Shown here: positions 8,017 to 16,860 of the stretch, piece after piece
How positions within the stretch are numbered: position 1 is the first letter of the stretch
How the letters are laid out: every line of letters begins with the position of its first letter
Assembly (NCBI GenBank): GCA_947495425.1
Contig: CANLYR010000003.1
Span: 124,001-188,000 of the forward strand
Direction of reading: 5' to 3'
DNA length: 64,000 nt
Origin: an uncultured Aquimarina sp.
GTDB taxonomy: Bacteria; Bacteroidota; Bacteroidia; Flavobacteriales; Flavobacteriaceae
Position numbers and translations under genes: made by a program
Notes under the pieces: generated by a model
Databases searched by the model: none
The model's input: only the letters and a program-made list of their open reading frames with translations
What the model was told of the DNA's origin: nothing

Positions 8017-8652
8017 TCATAACGTTAATTGAAATTTTCTTATTAATACTAGAGCAATACTTTTACTTCTTTTTGTCAAATATTTACTTTCATCCCAATT
8101 ACTCAAAAACCCTAATTCCAAAAGGACAGAGGCGCAATAGCTTATTGTTTCACGTAAGACCTGAAAATTTGCAAACTTTACACCCCTACTCTCAAAACCC
8201 AGCTCAAAGTTCAGAGCATCTTGTAATTGAAAAGCAAACCAAGTAGATGTTCTAGAATATATCGATTGCTTTTTTGAAACATAAACTTCGACACCTCTTG
8301 CATTTGCATTATCCGAATGATTACAATGCAAGGACACAAATAAATCAGCTTTTAGGGCTTTGGCCAGCTTCGACCTATCGGATAAAGAAACAAGTGTATC
8401 GGTATACCTTGTAAAGTAAATATCCAAAGGGGTATCAGATTCGTTATTTAGCTTCAAAATGGCATTTGCAATATTGAGTACAACATCCTTTTCTTGGATT
8501 CCATTTATGCCTATTGCACCAGAATCTTTTCCACCGTGTCCAACATCAATTACAATTCGTTTTTGAATACTCGATTCTTGTCCAAAAATGATGCACATTT
8601 TTAAGAGCAAAAAGACAAAACTGACGTTTTTGAGCACTTTTTTCATTTTCAA
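8017..8652 (-). CDS. N-acetylmuramoyl-L-alanine amidase (Amidase_3)
   Basis: This 211-aa exported enzyme would cut the amide between N-acetylmuramic acid and L-alanine in peptidoglycan. A signal peptide covers residues 1-25, ending before QESS. The Amidase_3 zinc ligands are visible: His in IDVGHGGKDSG, Glu in GIQEKDV and His in SLHCNHSD, with the catalytic Glu in LLELGFLSN. It is encoded divergently from the tra operon. A role in opening the cell wall for assembly of the conjugation channel is likely from this context. Confidence 0.88.
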   Translation of the reverse strand: MKMKKVLKNVSFVFLLLKMCIIFGQESSIQKRIVIDVGHGGKDSGAIGINGIQEKDVVLNIANAILKLNNESDTPLDIYFTRYTDTLVSLSDRSKLAKALKADLFVSLHCNHSDNANARGVEVYVSKKQSIYSRTSTWFAFQLQDALNFELGFESRGVKFANFQVLRETISYCASVLLELGFLSNWDESKYLTKRSKSIALVLIRKFQLTL

Positions 8653-8752
8653 TTTTCAGGTTATCAACAACTTCCCTTCAAAAATTCATAGCATTTGATG
8701 CCAAATAATAGTAATTAAATTCAATTGATTTCAAATAATATTTTATTCACAA

Positions 8753-8785
8753 ATATTTGATTTTCAGTTATTTATAATCAAATAT
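8753..8785. promoter_or_regulatory. Inverted repeat between the amidase gene and the tra operon
   Basis: ATATTTGATT (8753-8762) and AATCAAATAT (8776-8785) form a perfect 10-bp inverted repeat with a 13-bp spacer, 50 bp before traE. One arm recurs exactly at 1180-1189, upstream of the xis/rep genes. It is a candidate binding site for an ICE transfer regulator such as RteC; the protein is not identified by sequence. Confidence 0.5.
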
Positions 8786-8835
8786 ATGTAAATTTCTCAT
8801 AATGAAAATAACTCGAAAATTTAATCCGTTATGTT

Positions 8836-9123
8836 ATGAAAAAATCACACTATTTAGCATCATTTCTTTCGCTTTTATCCACTTCGCTTTTTGCTCAAAT
8901 TGGTGGCATTGAAGATTCAGTTAATGATGTAGGCGACACTATCCGAACAATTTTTCCAATCCTTTTAGGTGTCATTTTTCTGGTTGGTTTCCTATTTAAT
9001 GCAGGTCATTTCTTTGGGGAAAACGCAGACCTTAAAAAAGGGATTACCAGAGTACTTGTATTTGTTTTGATTGCTGGCGCTGTAGTCGGAATCTTCACAT
9101 ACCTAATTGGAATCGTAGTATAA
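8836..9123 (+). CDS. traE: Conjugal transfer protein TraE (DUF4134)
   Basis: This 95-aa protein has a signal peptide (residues 1-20, SLFAQ) and two transmembrane helices (about 38-56 and 71-93). This matches the DUF4134/TraE family that begins Bacteroidetes conjugation operons and resembles a VirB2-type pilin. It is the first gene of the tra operon running to traN, with traF 31 bp downstream. Confidence 0.88.
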   Translation: MKKSHYLASFLSLLSTSLFAQIGGIEDSVNDVGDTIRTIFPILLGVIFLVGFLFNAGHFFGENADLKKGITRVLVFVLIAGAVVGIFTYLIGIVV

Positions 9124-9154
9124 CCCACTAAGTGGGATTTGATTACCAAGCTGT

Positions 9155-9433
9155 ATGAAGAAATTCGAGGTCTATAAAAATATTAGGAAACGGGCAGTCA
9201 TTTTTGGACTACCTATTTCCCTGTTTGCCTTAATGATGGTTTCCATTTTGGCTTCGCTATTAATTATCATTTTCTCTTTCAGCTTTGTGATGATTATCGG
9301 CATACTGGTTTTCAACGCCGCTTTTTATGTTGCCTTGACAAGAATAACCCACAATCCACAACTATTTCAAATGGCAAAGGTCTTCCCAAGAATAATAAGT
9401 AACAAAAGAAACTCTGGCTTCAATTATGAATAA
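9155..9433 (+). CDS. traF: Conjugal transfer protein TraF (DUF4133, VirB3-like)
   Basis: This 92-aa inner-membrane protein has an N-terminal KKFEVYKNIRKRAVIFGLP segment and two adjacent transmembrane helices (about 18-62), the DUF4133/TraF pattern. It overlaps traG by 8 bp. VirB3-like proteins help the VirB4 ATPase assemble the channel. Confidence 0.86.
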   Translation: MKKFEVYKNIRKRAVIFGLPISLFALMMVSILASLLIIIFSFSFVMIIGILVFNAAFYVALTRITHNPQLFQMAKVFPRIISNKRNSGFNYE

Positions 9434-11828
9434 GATTAACCTATCAGAATATAGACCCATTACAGATATTCAGGACAATATCATTTTTGCCAATAATGGC
9501 AATGTGGTCTTATGCTATGAAGGTACACTTCCAGAAATCTATTCGTTGTCCGAAAAGGATTTTGAGGATATACACGGTGCTTGGTTTCAAGCTTTGAAAT
9601 CATTACCTGTTGGTACGGTTGTGCATAAGCAAGATGTTTATCTCAAAAAGTCATACACCTCAGAACAACTACCAAACAAAACATTTTTAGAAAAAGCCAC
9701 GCACGAACATTTTAAAGGTCGTGAGTATATGGAACATCGGTGCTTTTTATTCTTCATACTGACTAAGAACAAAGCATTAAATAATCCAAAATATGTCAAT
9801 CCCTTCAGAAAGGTTTCCAAAGACATTGTTCAAAAACTCGATGACAACATAAACAGTTTTATCGGTTCAGTTAGCGATTCGGTTTCCTTTATAAATAATA
9901 GTCGAAAAATGACCTTTATTTCGCTTAAAGCGAAAGACATTCAGCAACTCACAAATGGCTATTTCAATGGTTTCAATGAAGGCTTTGATACCGATATCAT
10001 ATTAGATAAAAAAAGCGTCAATATTGGCGAAAACCATTTTGATGCCCTAGCCATTAATAGCGAACTGTGCTTTGGAGAAAGTGTACAGAGTAGCAAGACC
10101 AATGAGAAATTCACTTCTGACGATTTTGTGTTTCATCAAGGGTTTATTGATGGCTTAGGGCTTACGCTTAACGAAAATCATATTGTCAATCAAATCTTGT
10201 ATTTGGATGACAAACAGAAGTGGCGCAAGCTTCTCGATAAGAAAGTAGAAGAGCTTAATAAAAGTTCAAACTTCGGGTCGCAGAACAAAGTAGTACTTGG
10301 TAAAATCCAACATATTTTGGACCAAATTAATGCCGATGATAATGCTCGCATTATTCGTGGTCATTTGAATATAGTGTATTGGGCTCGTGAAGCCCGAGAG
10401 CTGAATAAAATAGCTTCAAAGATTAAAACCGAATTCAAAGAACTTGATATCATTCCATATTACCCAAGGGGCGAAGAACGGAAGAATTATATCCTTAACA
10501 GTTATTGCTGTTTCTCTTCCAATTTTTCAAATAATGACTTGTATGTAACGGATTTAAAACACGCTTTATGTCTGTTTATCAATAACACCAATTACAATTC
10601 TGATGCTACCGGAATCATTTTTAATGACCGTGAACATAACGTTCCTGTTTTAAAAGATGTTTGGGATGAAAAGAAGAAGCGTATCAAGGCGCGGAACTTC
10701 GCCATTTTTGCACCTACTGGCGAGGGTAAATCCTTTTTGGCCAATAATATTCTACGTCAATATTTTGAAAGTGGCGTTCGCTTGGTCATTATTGATTTGG
10801 GTGGTTCTTACACCAAATTCGCCAAACTCTACCCAGAAAAATATACTGTACTTCGCTACGAAAGCGGAAAGAATCTAGGCATCAATCCGTTTTACATAAG
10901 TGATATAAACGACCTGACACCTGAACGACTTGAAGACTTATCTATTTTCCTGTTTGAATTGTTTGCTTCAGATTTAAAAGTTACTAAAGCACAATCGGTT
11001 TCAGTCAAAAAGATTCTACGCCATTACTACGATAGCACTTCAGAAGACCACTCTTTGGATAATTTTTACAGCTTTATAGAAAGGAATCAGAAAGACCTTC
11101 TGAACACCTTGAAAATCCATCCCGACTACTTCAATGTTACGAGTTTTTTGCACGTAATGTCTGAATATGTCGGCGATGGTCTATATAGTTTTCTATTTGA
11201 AGTCAGCGAAGACCAGACCTATAAAATAGAGGACAAACGCCTGATTGTTTTTGAACTGGACGAAGTAAAGGATAATAAGGAAATACTATCCGTAATGTTG
11301 AAGCTGATTAAGTCTGCCATCCAAAGAACTATTTGGAAAAACAGGGCTGAAAAAGGCATCATCCTATTTGATGAGTTTGCCAAACAATTAAAGTTTGACA
11401 ACGTATTGGAAAGTGTGGAATTCTATTACCAAGCTATCCGTAAGCAGAATGGTGCGATTGGGATTATTTTGCAATCCATCAATCAGCTTCCGAATAATCC
11501 TACTTCTGCGAGTATACTTGAAAACACACAAGTCATTTACAGCCTAAATAATGAAAAAGGTTATGACGAATTGGTTAAACGGCTCAATCTATCTAGCCAC
11601 GACTTAAACCAATTAAAATCCATCAAAAACAACCTTTCTGGACCACGGAAGTACACTGAAATGTTTATCAAGATTGGCAAGGAAAGTAACATTTTCCGCC
11701 TTGAAGTTCCCAAGGAAGTTTATGCAGCTTATTTGACCGATGGACAAGAAAACGAGGAAATAATGAAGCTCTACAACGAGCATCACGATATGGAAAAAGC
11801 AATAATTCAATTCACATCTAAAACATAA
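9426..11828 (+). CDS. traG: Conjugation system ATPase TraG (VirB4 family)
   Basis: The 800-aa ATPase powers assembly of the mating channel at the inner membrane. Walker A is FAPTGEGKSFLANN (about residue 430) and Walker B is GIILFDEFAK (about 640). The N-terminal half is the VirB4/TraG-specific region. Length is normal for the family. It overlaps traF and precedes traI by 4 bp, so it is co-transcribed with both. It differs from the VirD4-type coupling protein encoded at 26536-28119. Confidence 0.95.
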   Translation: MNKINLSEYRPITDIQDNIIFANNGNVVLCYEGTLPEIYSLSEKDFEDIHGAWFQALKSLPVGTVVHKQDVYLKKSYTSEQLPNKTFLEKATHEHFKGREYMEHRCFLFFILTKNKALNNPKYVNPFRKVSKDIVQKLDDNINSFIGSVSDSVSFINNSRKMTFISLKAKDIQQLTNGYFNGFNEGFDTDIILDKKSVNIGENHFDALAINSELCFGESVQSSKTNEKFTSDDFVFHQGFIDGLGLTLNENHIVNQILYLDDKQKWRKLLDKKVEELNKSSNFGSQNKVVLGKIQHILDQINADDNARIIRGHLNIVYWAREARELNKIASKIKTEFKELDIIPYYPRGEERKNYILNSYCCFSSNFSNNDLYVTDLKHALCLFINNTNYNSDATGIIFNDREHNVPVLKDVWDEKKKRIKARNFAIFAPTGEGKSFLANNILRQYFESGVRLVIIDLGGSYTKFAKLYPEKYTVLRYESGKNLGINPFYISDINDLTPERLEDLSIFLFELFASDLKVTKAQSVSVKKILRHYYDSTSEDHSLDNFYSFIERNQKDLLNTLKIHPDYFNVTSFLHVMSEYVGDGLYSFLFEVSEDQTYKIEDKRLIVFELDEVKDNKEILSVMLKLIKSAIQRTIWKNRAEKGIILFDEFAKQLKFDNVLESVEFYYQAIRKQNGAIGIILQSINQLPNNPTSASILENTQVIYSLNNEKGYDELVKRLNLSSHDLNQLKSIKNNLSGPRKYTEMFIKIGKESNIFRLEVPKEVYAAYLTDGQENEEIMKLYNEHHDMEKAIIQFTSKT

Positions 11829-11832
11829 TATT

Positions 11833-12408
11833 ATGAAGACAAAAATCTTAATTATCGCAACAGCATTCATCTTTTTACTACCTGCACGCGCTGCGTGCCA
11901 GGGAATGCCCACTTATGACAACACTAATTTTATCAGTTTGGTAAAACAACTTGTAGAATCAGGTAAACAGACTGCTCAAATGATTAAGTCCGTAAAGTTC
12001 TTAAAGGATGCAAAAGAAGCCATAGAGAAAGTATCTAGTGTTGTCCAACAGCTAAGAGCGGTCGAGGAAATTGCACAAAACAATCAACACCTTATCAATG
12101 TAATGCAAAATGATTTGCAAGACATTCTGAACTCACCTTACATAAAGCCAGAGGAAGTTACACGGATTGCACAATCATTTGATGCCATAGTTCAAAACTC
12201 ATTAGATACGGTTGAATTTATGGGTGAAATATTATCAAGCGATAATCTAAAAATGTCCGATGCCGAACGTGCAGAAGTTTTAAAGCAAAAAGAACTAGAA
12301 TCAAAAGAAATGGTTTCCAATATCAAGACAAAAACGAAACGCTATCGTGATATCATTTCCTTCAGAAAAATGCAAGACAAAGTAAATAATCGCGAAACGA
12401 ATTACTAA
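11833..12408 (+). CDS. traI: Conjugal transfer protein TraI (DUF4141, VirB5-like)
   Basis: This 191-aa exported protein has a signal peptide (1-22, ending ARAACQG) and a long helical region with heptad-like spacing (35-170). This is the pattern of DUF4141/TraI proteins and of VirB5-type minor pilus components. Its stop codon overlaps the traJ start by one base (TAATG). Confidence 0.85.
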   Translation: MKTKILIIATAFIFLLPARAACQGMPTYDNTNFISLVKQLVESGKQTAQMIKSVKFLKDAKEAIEKVSSVVQQLRAVEEIAQNNQHLINVMQNDLQDILNSPYIKPEEVTRIAQSFDAIVQNSLDTVEFMGEILSSDNLKMSDAERAEVLKQKELESKEMVSNIKTKTKRYRDIISFRKMQDKVNNRETNY

Positions 12409-13232
12409 TGAGTTTTGGACTTGAATATGTGGATGCCGTCTTCCAGACGATACAGGCGAGCAACTTTTCGCAATACACTATTGCCGGAATGAAAACGCTC
12501 GCTGTTCTGTTCTTTCTGGTCAATATTCTTAAAAAATACAATGAAGGAATTGCGGACAAAGACGGTTACACTTGGGGTTTGAGCCCTGGGGAACTCACAA
12601 AGAATTTTGCTGTTGTTCTTCTGGTCATATTCTCGACACAATTACTCGGTTTCTTTGATAGTATATTGGTTTCTATTGAAGCGCAATATCGCGGTACAGC
12701 ACCTGCCTTATTGCCTTTGCAGATGCAGGATATTCCTATTGAAGAAGATGTAAGTATCATCGAGGTAGCGCAAGCTGCAATGACCCTCTTATATGAAGCC
12801 TTGGTCACACCACTTTACGGATTCAAAATATTTGCATTTATCATTAGTCTTTTTCTTTGGATTTTGGATTTGTTCATTTACCCGCTATTCCTTGCAGAAC
12901 GCTATTTCTTATTGGGTATAATGCAAGCCTTCTTCCCGTTGGTGATAAGTCTGGCAGTTTTTGAAAAATTCCGTTCTCTTGCCTATACATTTTTCAAATT
13001 GTATGCTGCGGTCTATATGTTGGTACCAGCCTTCTTTTTGGTAAATGTATTTGTAAATGCACTTTATACAGAAATCAATACAAACTTCTGGACTAACCTT
13101 TTTGGGACAGATGTTGGCCAGGGCTTTTTTGCACCAGTCGTTCAATTGGGTTCGGTAGGTTTTATTGTCTTCCTGAAATTCAAATTATACAAACGTGCTA
13201 CATCTTTCACGCTCAGATTGTTTACCAGCTAA
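12408..13232 (+). CDS. traJ: Conjugal transfer protein TraJ (VirB6-like)
   Basis: This 274-aa inner-membrane protein has at least five hydrophobic segments (about 20-40, 62-82, 138-168, 172-190, 200-225). It would be a polytopic channel component. Order and size match TraJ of CTnDOT-type elements. It is the shorter version found in flavobacterial ICEs. Confidence 0.86.
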   Translation: MSFGLEYVDAVFQTIQASNFSQYTIAGMKTLAVLFFLVNILKKYNEGIADKDGYTWGLSPGELTKNFAVVLLVIFSTQLLGFFDSILVSIEAQYRGTAPALLPLQMQDIPIEEDVSIIEVAQAAMTLLYEALVTPLYGFKIFAFIISLFLWILDLFIYPLFLAERYFLLGIMQAFFPLVISLAVFEKFRSLAYTFFKLYAAVYMLVPAFFLVNVFVNALYTEINTNFWTNLFGTDVGQGFFAPVVQLGSVGFIVFLKFKLYKRATSFTLRLFTS

Positions 13233-13237
13233 TTCTA

Positions 13238-13858
13238 ATGAAAATGAAAACACCTTATAAAAACATCTATGCAGTTTTAAAATTGAACCGGTTTATCGTG
13301 TTAGCAGTTGTCATTTTTGCAATGCTATCGAGCACCTTTTCACTTTGGATGGTTTTTAAAACCAATAAGAAAGCGCTCAATAGTGCTTTCGCCATTAACA
13401 CCGATGGCAGTATTATCCCGCTGAAACTCGTTACCCAAAAAGAAAATTTCAGTGTTGAAGCTCTTGCTCATTTAGACCTGTTCCATAACTACTTCTATAA
13501 TATCGATGCCAGTAATTATGAGCGGAATTTGGAAAAGGCACTTTGGCTGGGAAATAGTTCTGTGGATAATCTATACCGCCAAAAAAAAGCTGATGGTGTC
13601 TATAACCGATTACTACAATACTCGCTAGTTCAAAAAGTACTGAGCATTGATTCGCAAATCGAAGAACAAAATGGAACGTATGTCTTTAGAACTGTTACTG
13701 TTTTTGAAATCAATAGAGGTTCAATTATAGATACCTACGAACTTGTTTCTAGCGGAAACTTAATTCCGGTCGACCGAAACTTTCCTAACAACCCTCACGG
13801 TCTTTTGATTACCAATTATTTCGAGAACACTTTAAAAAAAATAAATAATGAAGATTGA
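13238..13858 (+). CDS. traK: Conjugal transfer protein TraK (VirB8-like)
   Basis: This 206-aa protein has a short cytoplasmic N-terminus, one transmembrane helix (residues 18-40) and a periplasmic NTF2-like domain, the VirB8/TraK layout. The segment LDLFHNYFYNIDASNYERNLEKALWLG is characteristic of TraK. It overlaps traM by 11 bp. Confidence 0.9.
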   Translation: MKMKTPYKNIYAVLKLNRFIVLAVVIFAMLSSTFSLWMVFKTNKKALNSAFAINTDGSIIPLKLVTQKENFSVEALAHLDLFHNYFYNIDASNYERNLEKALWLGNSSVDNLYRQKKADGVYNRLLQYSLVQKVLSIDSQIEEQNGTYVFRTVTVFEINRGSIIDTYELVSSGNLIPVDRNFPNNPHGLLITNYFENTLKKINNED

Positions 13859-14777
13859 GAAAAATAAAATTGTCTTTGCAGCTGTACTAGTTGTGATTTT
13901 CATATTCCTGATTTCCTATTCTATGATGGTAATGGGCGATGATGAAAGCAAAAATGAAAACCTTGAACAAACCTTAGTACCAGATTTGGATGAAAACCAA
14001 AAAGAATACGATTCCAAGCTTGATGCTATCAATGACTTAAAAGAAGTGCGCGAAAATAATGCGCCAAGTATCTATGATGAAAAGCTAATCGATTCTTTAG
14101 GCTTCTATGACCCAGACCTTCCAGAGCGAGAGAAAGAACGTATTGTAGATAGTATTTACGAAGCTGGTAAAATTCAATATTCTGAAAAACGATATCAGAA
14201 CTTTGGACAAAGGAAAATCGCCCAAAAGAATACTCAGCAAATTGATTCAGCCGAAATTGAGAGAGAACAAAAAATTGAAGCTAAAGAGTTAGGACTCGAA
14301 CATCAATTGTTCTTTGCAGCTTCGCCTAAACCCAATGAGTTTTCGATTATTGGCAATACAGATGCTAACATTTATGTCATCGTAGATGGCGACCAAATCG
14401 TAACGGCAAATACTAGATTAAGAATGCGTCTTACTCAATCTGCAACTATCAATGGTAAGCTGATGCCAAAGAATTCGCTTGTCTTTGGATTTATAAGTTT
14501 TCAGCCAAATCGTGCGCTCATTGAAATTGAAAATATCAATCATCATCCTACAAAGCTCAAAGCATTTGATTTGCAAGATGGAAGCGAAGGCATTTATGTC
14601 GAGAATAACTTTAGAGCAGAAGCAACGAGAGAAGTCTTGGATGATGTCATTGGTGATATCAATATTCCTAGTGTTCCACAAGTGGGTGGATTGACACAAG
14701 TATTTCGACGTTCTAACCGAAGGGTAAAAGTAACCGTATTGAACAATTACAGATTAATCCTAAAGCCAAAATTATGA
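13848..14777 (+). CDS. traM: Conjugal transfer protein TraM (VirB10-like)
   Basis: The 309-aa protein has a cytoplasmic N-terminus, one transmembrane helix (9-28), a charged linker (35-140) and a C-terminal VirB10-like domain (about 175-309) beginning ITANTRLRMRLTQ. It would link inner and outer membranes in the mating channel. It overlaps traN by 4 bp. It is shorter than CTnDOT TraM, mainly in the linker. Confidence 0.88.
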   Translation: MKIEKNKIVFAAVLVVIFIFLISYSMMVMGDDESKNENLEQTLVPDLDENQKEYDSKLDAINDLKEVRENNAPSIYDEKLIDSLGFYDPDLPEREKERIVDSIYEAGKIQYSEKRYQNFGQRKIAQKNTQQIDSAEIEREQKIEAKELGLEHQLFFAASPKPNEFSIIGNTDANIYVIVDGDQIVTANTRLRMRLTQSATINGKLMPKNSLVFGFISFQPNRALIEIENINHHPTKLKAFDLQDGSEGIYVENNFRAEATREVLDDVIGDINIPSVPQVGGLTQVFRRSNRRVKVTVLNNYRLILKPKL

Positions 14778-15607
14778 AAGCAACTATTTTAATAATGACT
14801 TTATTGATTTCCGCTTTCGCGAAAGCGCAGACAAATTCAATCCTCGATACCATTTATGCAAACGATACTAAAAATGTGGCTTTGTTTTTTCCAGAACCCA
14901 TACGACAAGGCATAACCGGTTCGGAAAATTTTGTCTTTACCTATAATCGTGAGAAAGAACAATATTTCGGACTGCTACAGGCGAAGCCTGGGAATGAAAG
15001 TAATTTGCTGGTAATCAACAGAAATGGTTCAATTTTTTCGTATATTGTAAAGTATAAAAAACAGCTGCCAAAGCTCAATTATTTCATACCGTTATCAAAT
15101 AGTATCGGGAATGAAAAGCCAATCGTAACCGATGATTCGATTAAAGCTAAATCTTCTGAAAAAAGTGTAGATAACAGAACCTACTATTATCAAAAATTCT
15201 GCACCTACCTTCTTAACAGAAACCAACGCATCGGTCGGATTAAGAAGCGCACACAGGGCATCGTCTTGACCGTTGAAAATATAGTTTTTGATAAAGAAGA
15301 ACTCTATTTTGTCATCCAGATTGAGAATAATTCTACGTTGGATTACGATTTGAATTTCTTGAACCTTTCCATCGAGACTCGACAAAAAGGGAAAAGGAAA
15401 TCTTTACAGCGTTTGTATCAAGAACCTATTTACGAGCACAATCTGCTGTCAAAAATTGTAGAAGGTCAGACAATAAGATTTGTTTATGTGCTGCCCAAAT
15501 TTTCATTATCCAATGACCGAAGGGCAATATTAGAATTGAACGAGAAAAATGGTGAACGAAATATTGAACTGAAAATATCACATAGATATATCAATAACCC
15601 AAATTAA
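14774..15607 (+). CDS. traN: Conjugal transfer protein TraN (VirB9-like)
   Basis: The 277-aa exported protein has a signal peptide (1-19, AFAKAQT), then a beta-rich domain with FPEPIRQGITGSENFVF, the signature of DUF4138/TraN proteins. It would form the outer-membrane part of the channel with TraM. It is the last recognisable tra gene here; no TraO, TraP or TraQ follows, which is common in flavobacterial versions. Confidence 0.88.
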   Translation: MKATILIMTLLISAFAKAQTNSILDTIYANDTKNVALFFPEPIRQGITGSENFVFTYNREKEQYFGLLQAKPGNESNLLVINRNGSIFSYIVKYKKQLPKLNYFIPLSNSIGNEKPIVTDDSIKAKSSEKSVDNRTYYYQKFCTYLLNRNQRIGRIKKRTQGIVLTVENIVFDKEELYFVIQIENNSTLDYDLNFLNLSIETRQKGKRKSLQRLYQEPIYEHNLLSKIVEGQTIRFVYVLPKFSLSNDRRAILELNEKNGERNIELKISHRYINNPN

Positions 15608-15614
15608 TAGTATT

Positions 15615-15977
15615 ATGAAAAGATTACTCATTTGCTTACTTGTACTTTTATTCATTTCTTGTTCGGAAAATAAGAATATGTCTCACACAGAAACTGCTCA
15701 AATTGTTGCAGAAAGTTTTTTCTCAAAAGATGAATCAGCTTTAAAAAACCATACAACAGCTGAAGGTTATGCCAGTTTGATAACGGTTCAAAATATGCTT
15801 CCAAAATCTGATAAAGAAATCAAGGTAGAAATCCTAGACGAAGCTATCGATGGTGAAATTGCCTGGGTGAAATATAAAACATCCTTTGATGGAAAGTCTG
15901 GTATCTTTAAACTGGTTAAAGAAAATGACCAATGGAAGGTTACTAGTAAAGGACCGAGAGAGAAAGGGCCTTTTTGA
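15615..15977 (+). CDS. DUF4878-type lipoprotein
   Basis: This 120-aa protein has a lipoprotein signal peptide with lipobox LLFISCSEN (Cys17). A small NTF2-like alpha/beta domain ends in FKLVKENDQWKVTSKGP, typical of DUF4878. It is the last gene of the tra operon, 7 bp after traN. A role in entry exclusion or channel support is possible but nothing in the sequence proves it. Confidence 0.7.
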   Translation: MKRLLICLLVLLFISCSENKNMSHTETAQIVAESFFSKDESALKNHTTAEGYASLITVQNMLPKSDKEIKVEILDEAIDGEIAWVKYKTSFDGKSGIFKLVKENDQWKVTSKGPREKGPF

Positions 15978-15979
15978 TA

Positions 15980-16837
15980 TTATTCCAAATCCTTATCCAT
16001 TTTATTCGTTAAAGAAACTTTTAACTTATCCAAGAATTTGGTTCTATCATTTTTGCGACCTTTTATTTCCAAGTAAGTTCTATAGATATTATCAAACTCT
16101 AGTTCAAAAATTTCTTCACAGGCTTCTGCCAATTGTTTGATTGATATTCGACCTTCTTCAATCGCACCGGATATATGAAGTGCATAAATTAATTCAATTA
16201 AGTCAGTTTTTGAAGCAGTCCATTTTAAATTTCTATTTCGTCTAAAGTTAGAAACACCGTTTGTTTTCGTTCCGTTTTTTCTTAAAAAGCGTAATTCACC
16301 AAGTATCTGCTGATAATGATTTATGAGTAAATCATAAGCTTGGATTTTTGCCACTAAATTATCGTGACTGGTTGAAAACTCGTCATCAGTAAGATAGTAT
16401 GATGTATCTGTAATTAATTGTACTTCATCATTTCCTCTCAAAAAATAATATTCATCAAGATATGAGCTTTCCTCACGAATGTACTTAACAAAATCTAAGT
16501 TTCTGCCAAAATCACGTTGTAATTTTTCAATTTCTGTGTCAATAAATTTACGTTGTTTTATCAAGCTCCCTTGGGGTCGCTTTAAAAGAAATTGATACAG
16601 TTTTGCATAGAACTTGACTCTAGAATATATATATGGTTTTTGGTATTTAAAGAAGCTTATTTCATCCTCTCGTTTTTCAAACTGCTTTTCTCGAAGTAAT
16701 AAACGAAGCCGTTTAATATACTTACGCGATATGCTAATACCTTTCTCAACATTTTTTAGTTTATTTAAATTCGAATCTTCAACATCCGAAATGTCGTTTT
16801 TATAACTATTTAATATGTCAAGAATACCACTTTGCAT
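15980..16837 (-). CDS. rteC: RteC family transfer regulator
   Basis: The 285-aa protein matches RteC in length and pattern: N-terminal helical region with paired basic segments (35-60), central YLDEYYFLRG, and a C-terminal winged-helix region (about 210-270) beginning WTASKTDLIELIYALHISGAI. In CTnDOT, RteC activates the excision operon as the last step of the RteA-RteB-RteC cascade. No RteA or RteB gene is in this window. It converges on the tra operon with a 2-bp gap. Confidence 0.85.
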   Translation of the reverse strand: MQSGILDILNSYKNDISDVEDSNLNKLKNVEKGISISRKYIKRLRLLLREKQFEKREDEISFFKYQKPYIYSRVKFYAKLYQFLLKRPQGSLIKQRKFIDTEIEKLQRDFGRNLDFVKYIREESSYLDEYYFLRGNDEVQLITDTSYYLTDDEFSTSHDNLVAKIQAYDLLINHYQQILGELRFLRKNGTKTNGVSNFRRNRNLKWTASKTDLIELIYALHISGAIEEGRISIKQLAEACEEIFELEFDNIYRTYLEIKGRKNDRTKFLDKLKVSLTNKMDKDLE

Positions 16838-16860
16838 TTATTAATCATCAGAATATTTTT

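Noticed and set aside
7974..8246. 90-aa plus-strand open frame
   Set aside because: It lies mostly opposite the 3' half of the amidase gene, whose motifs are intact, so it is a shadow frame.
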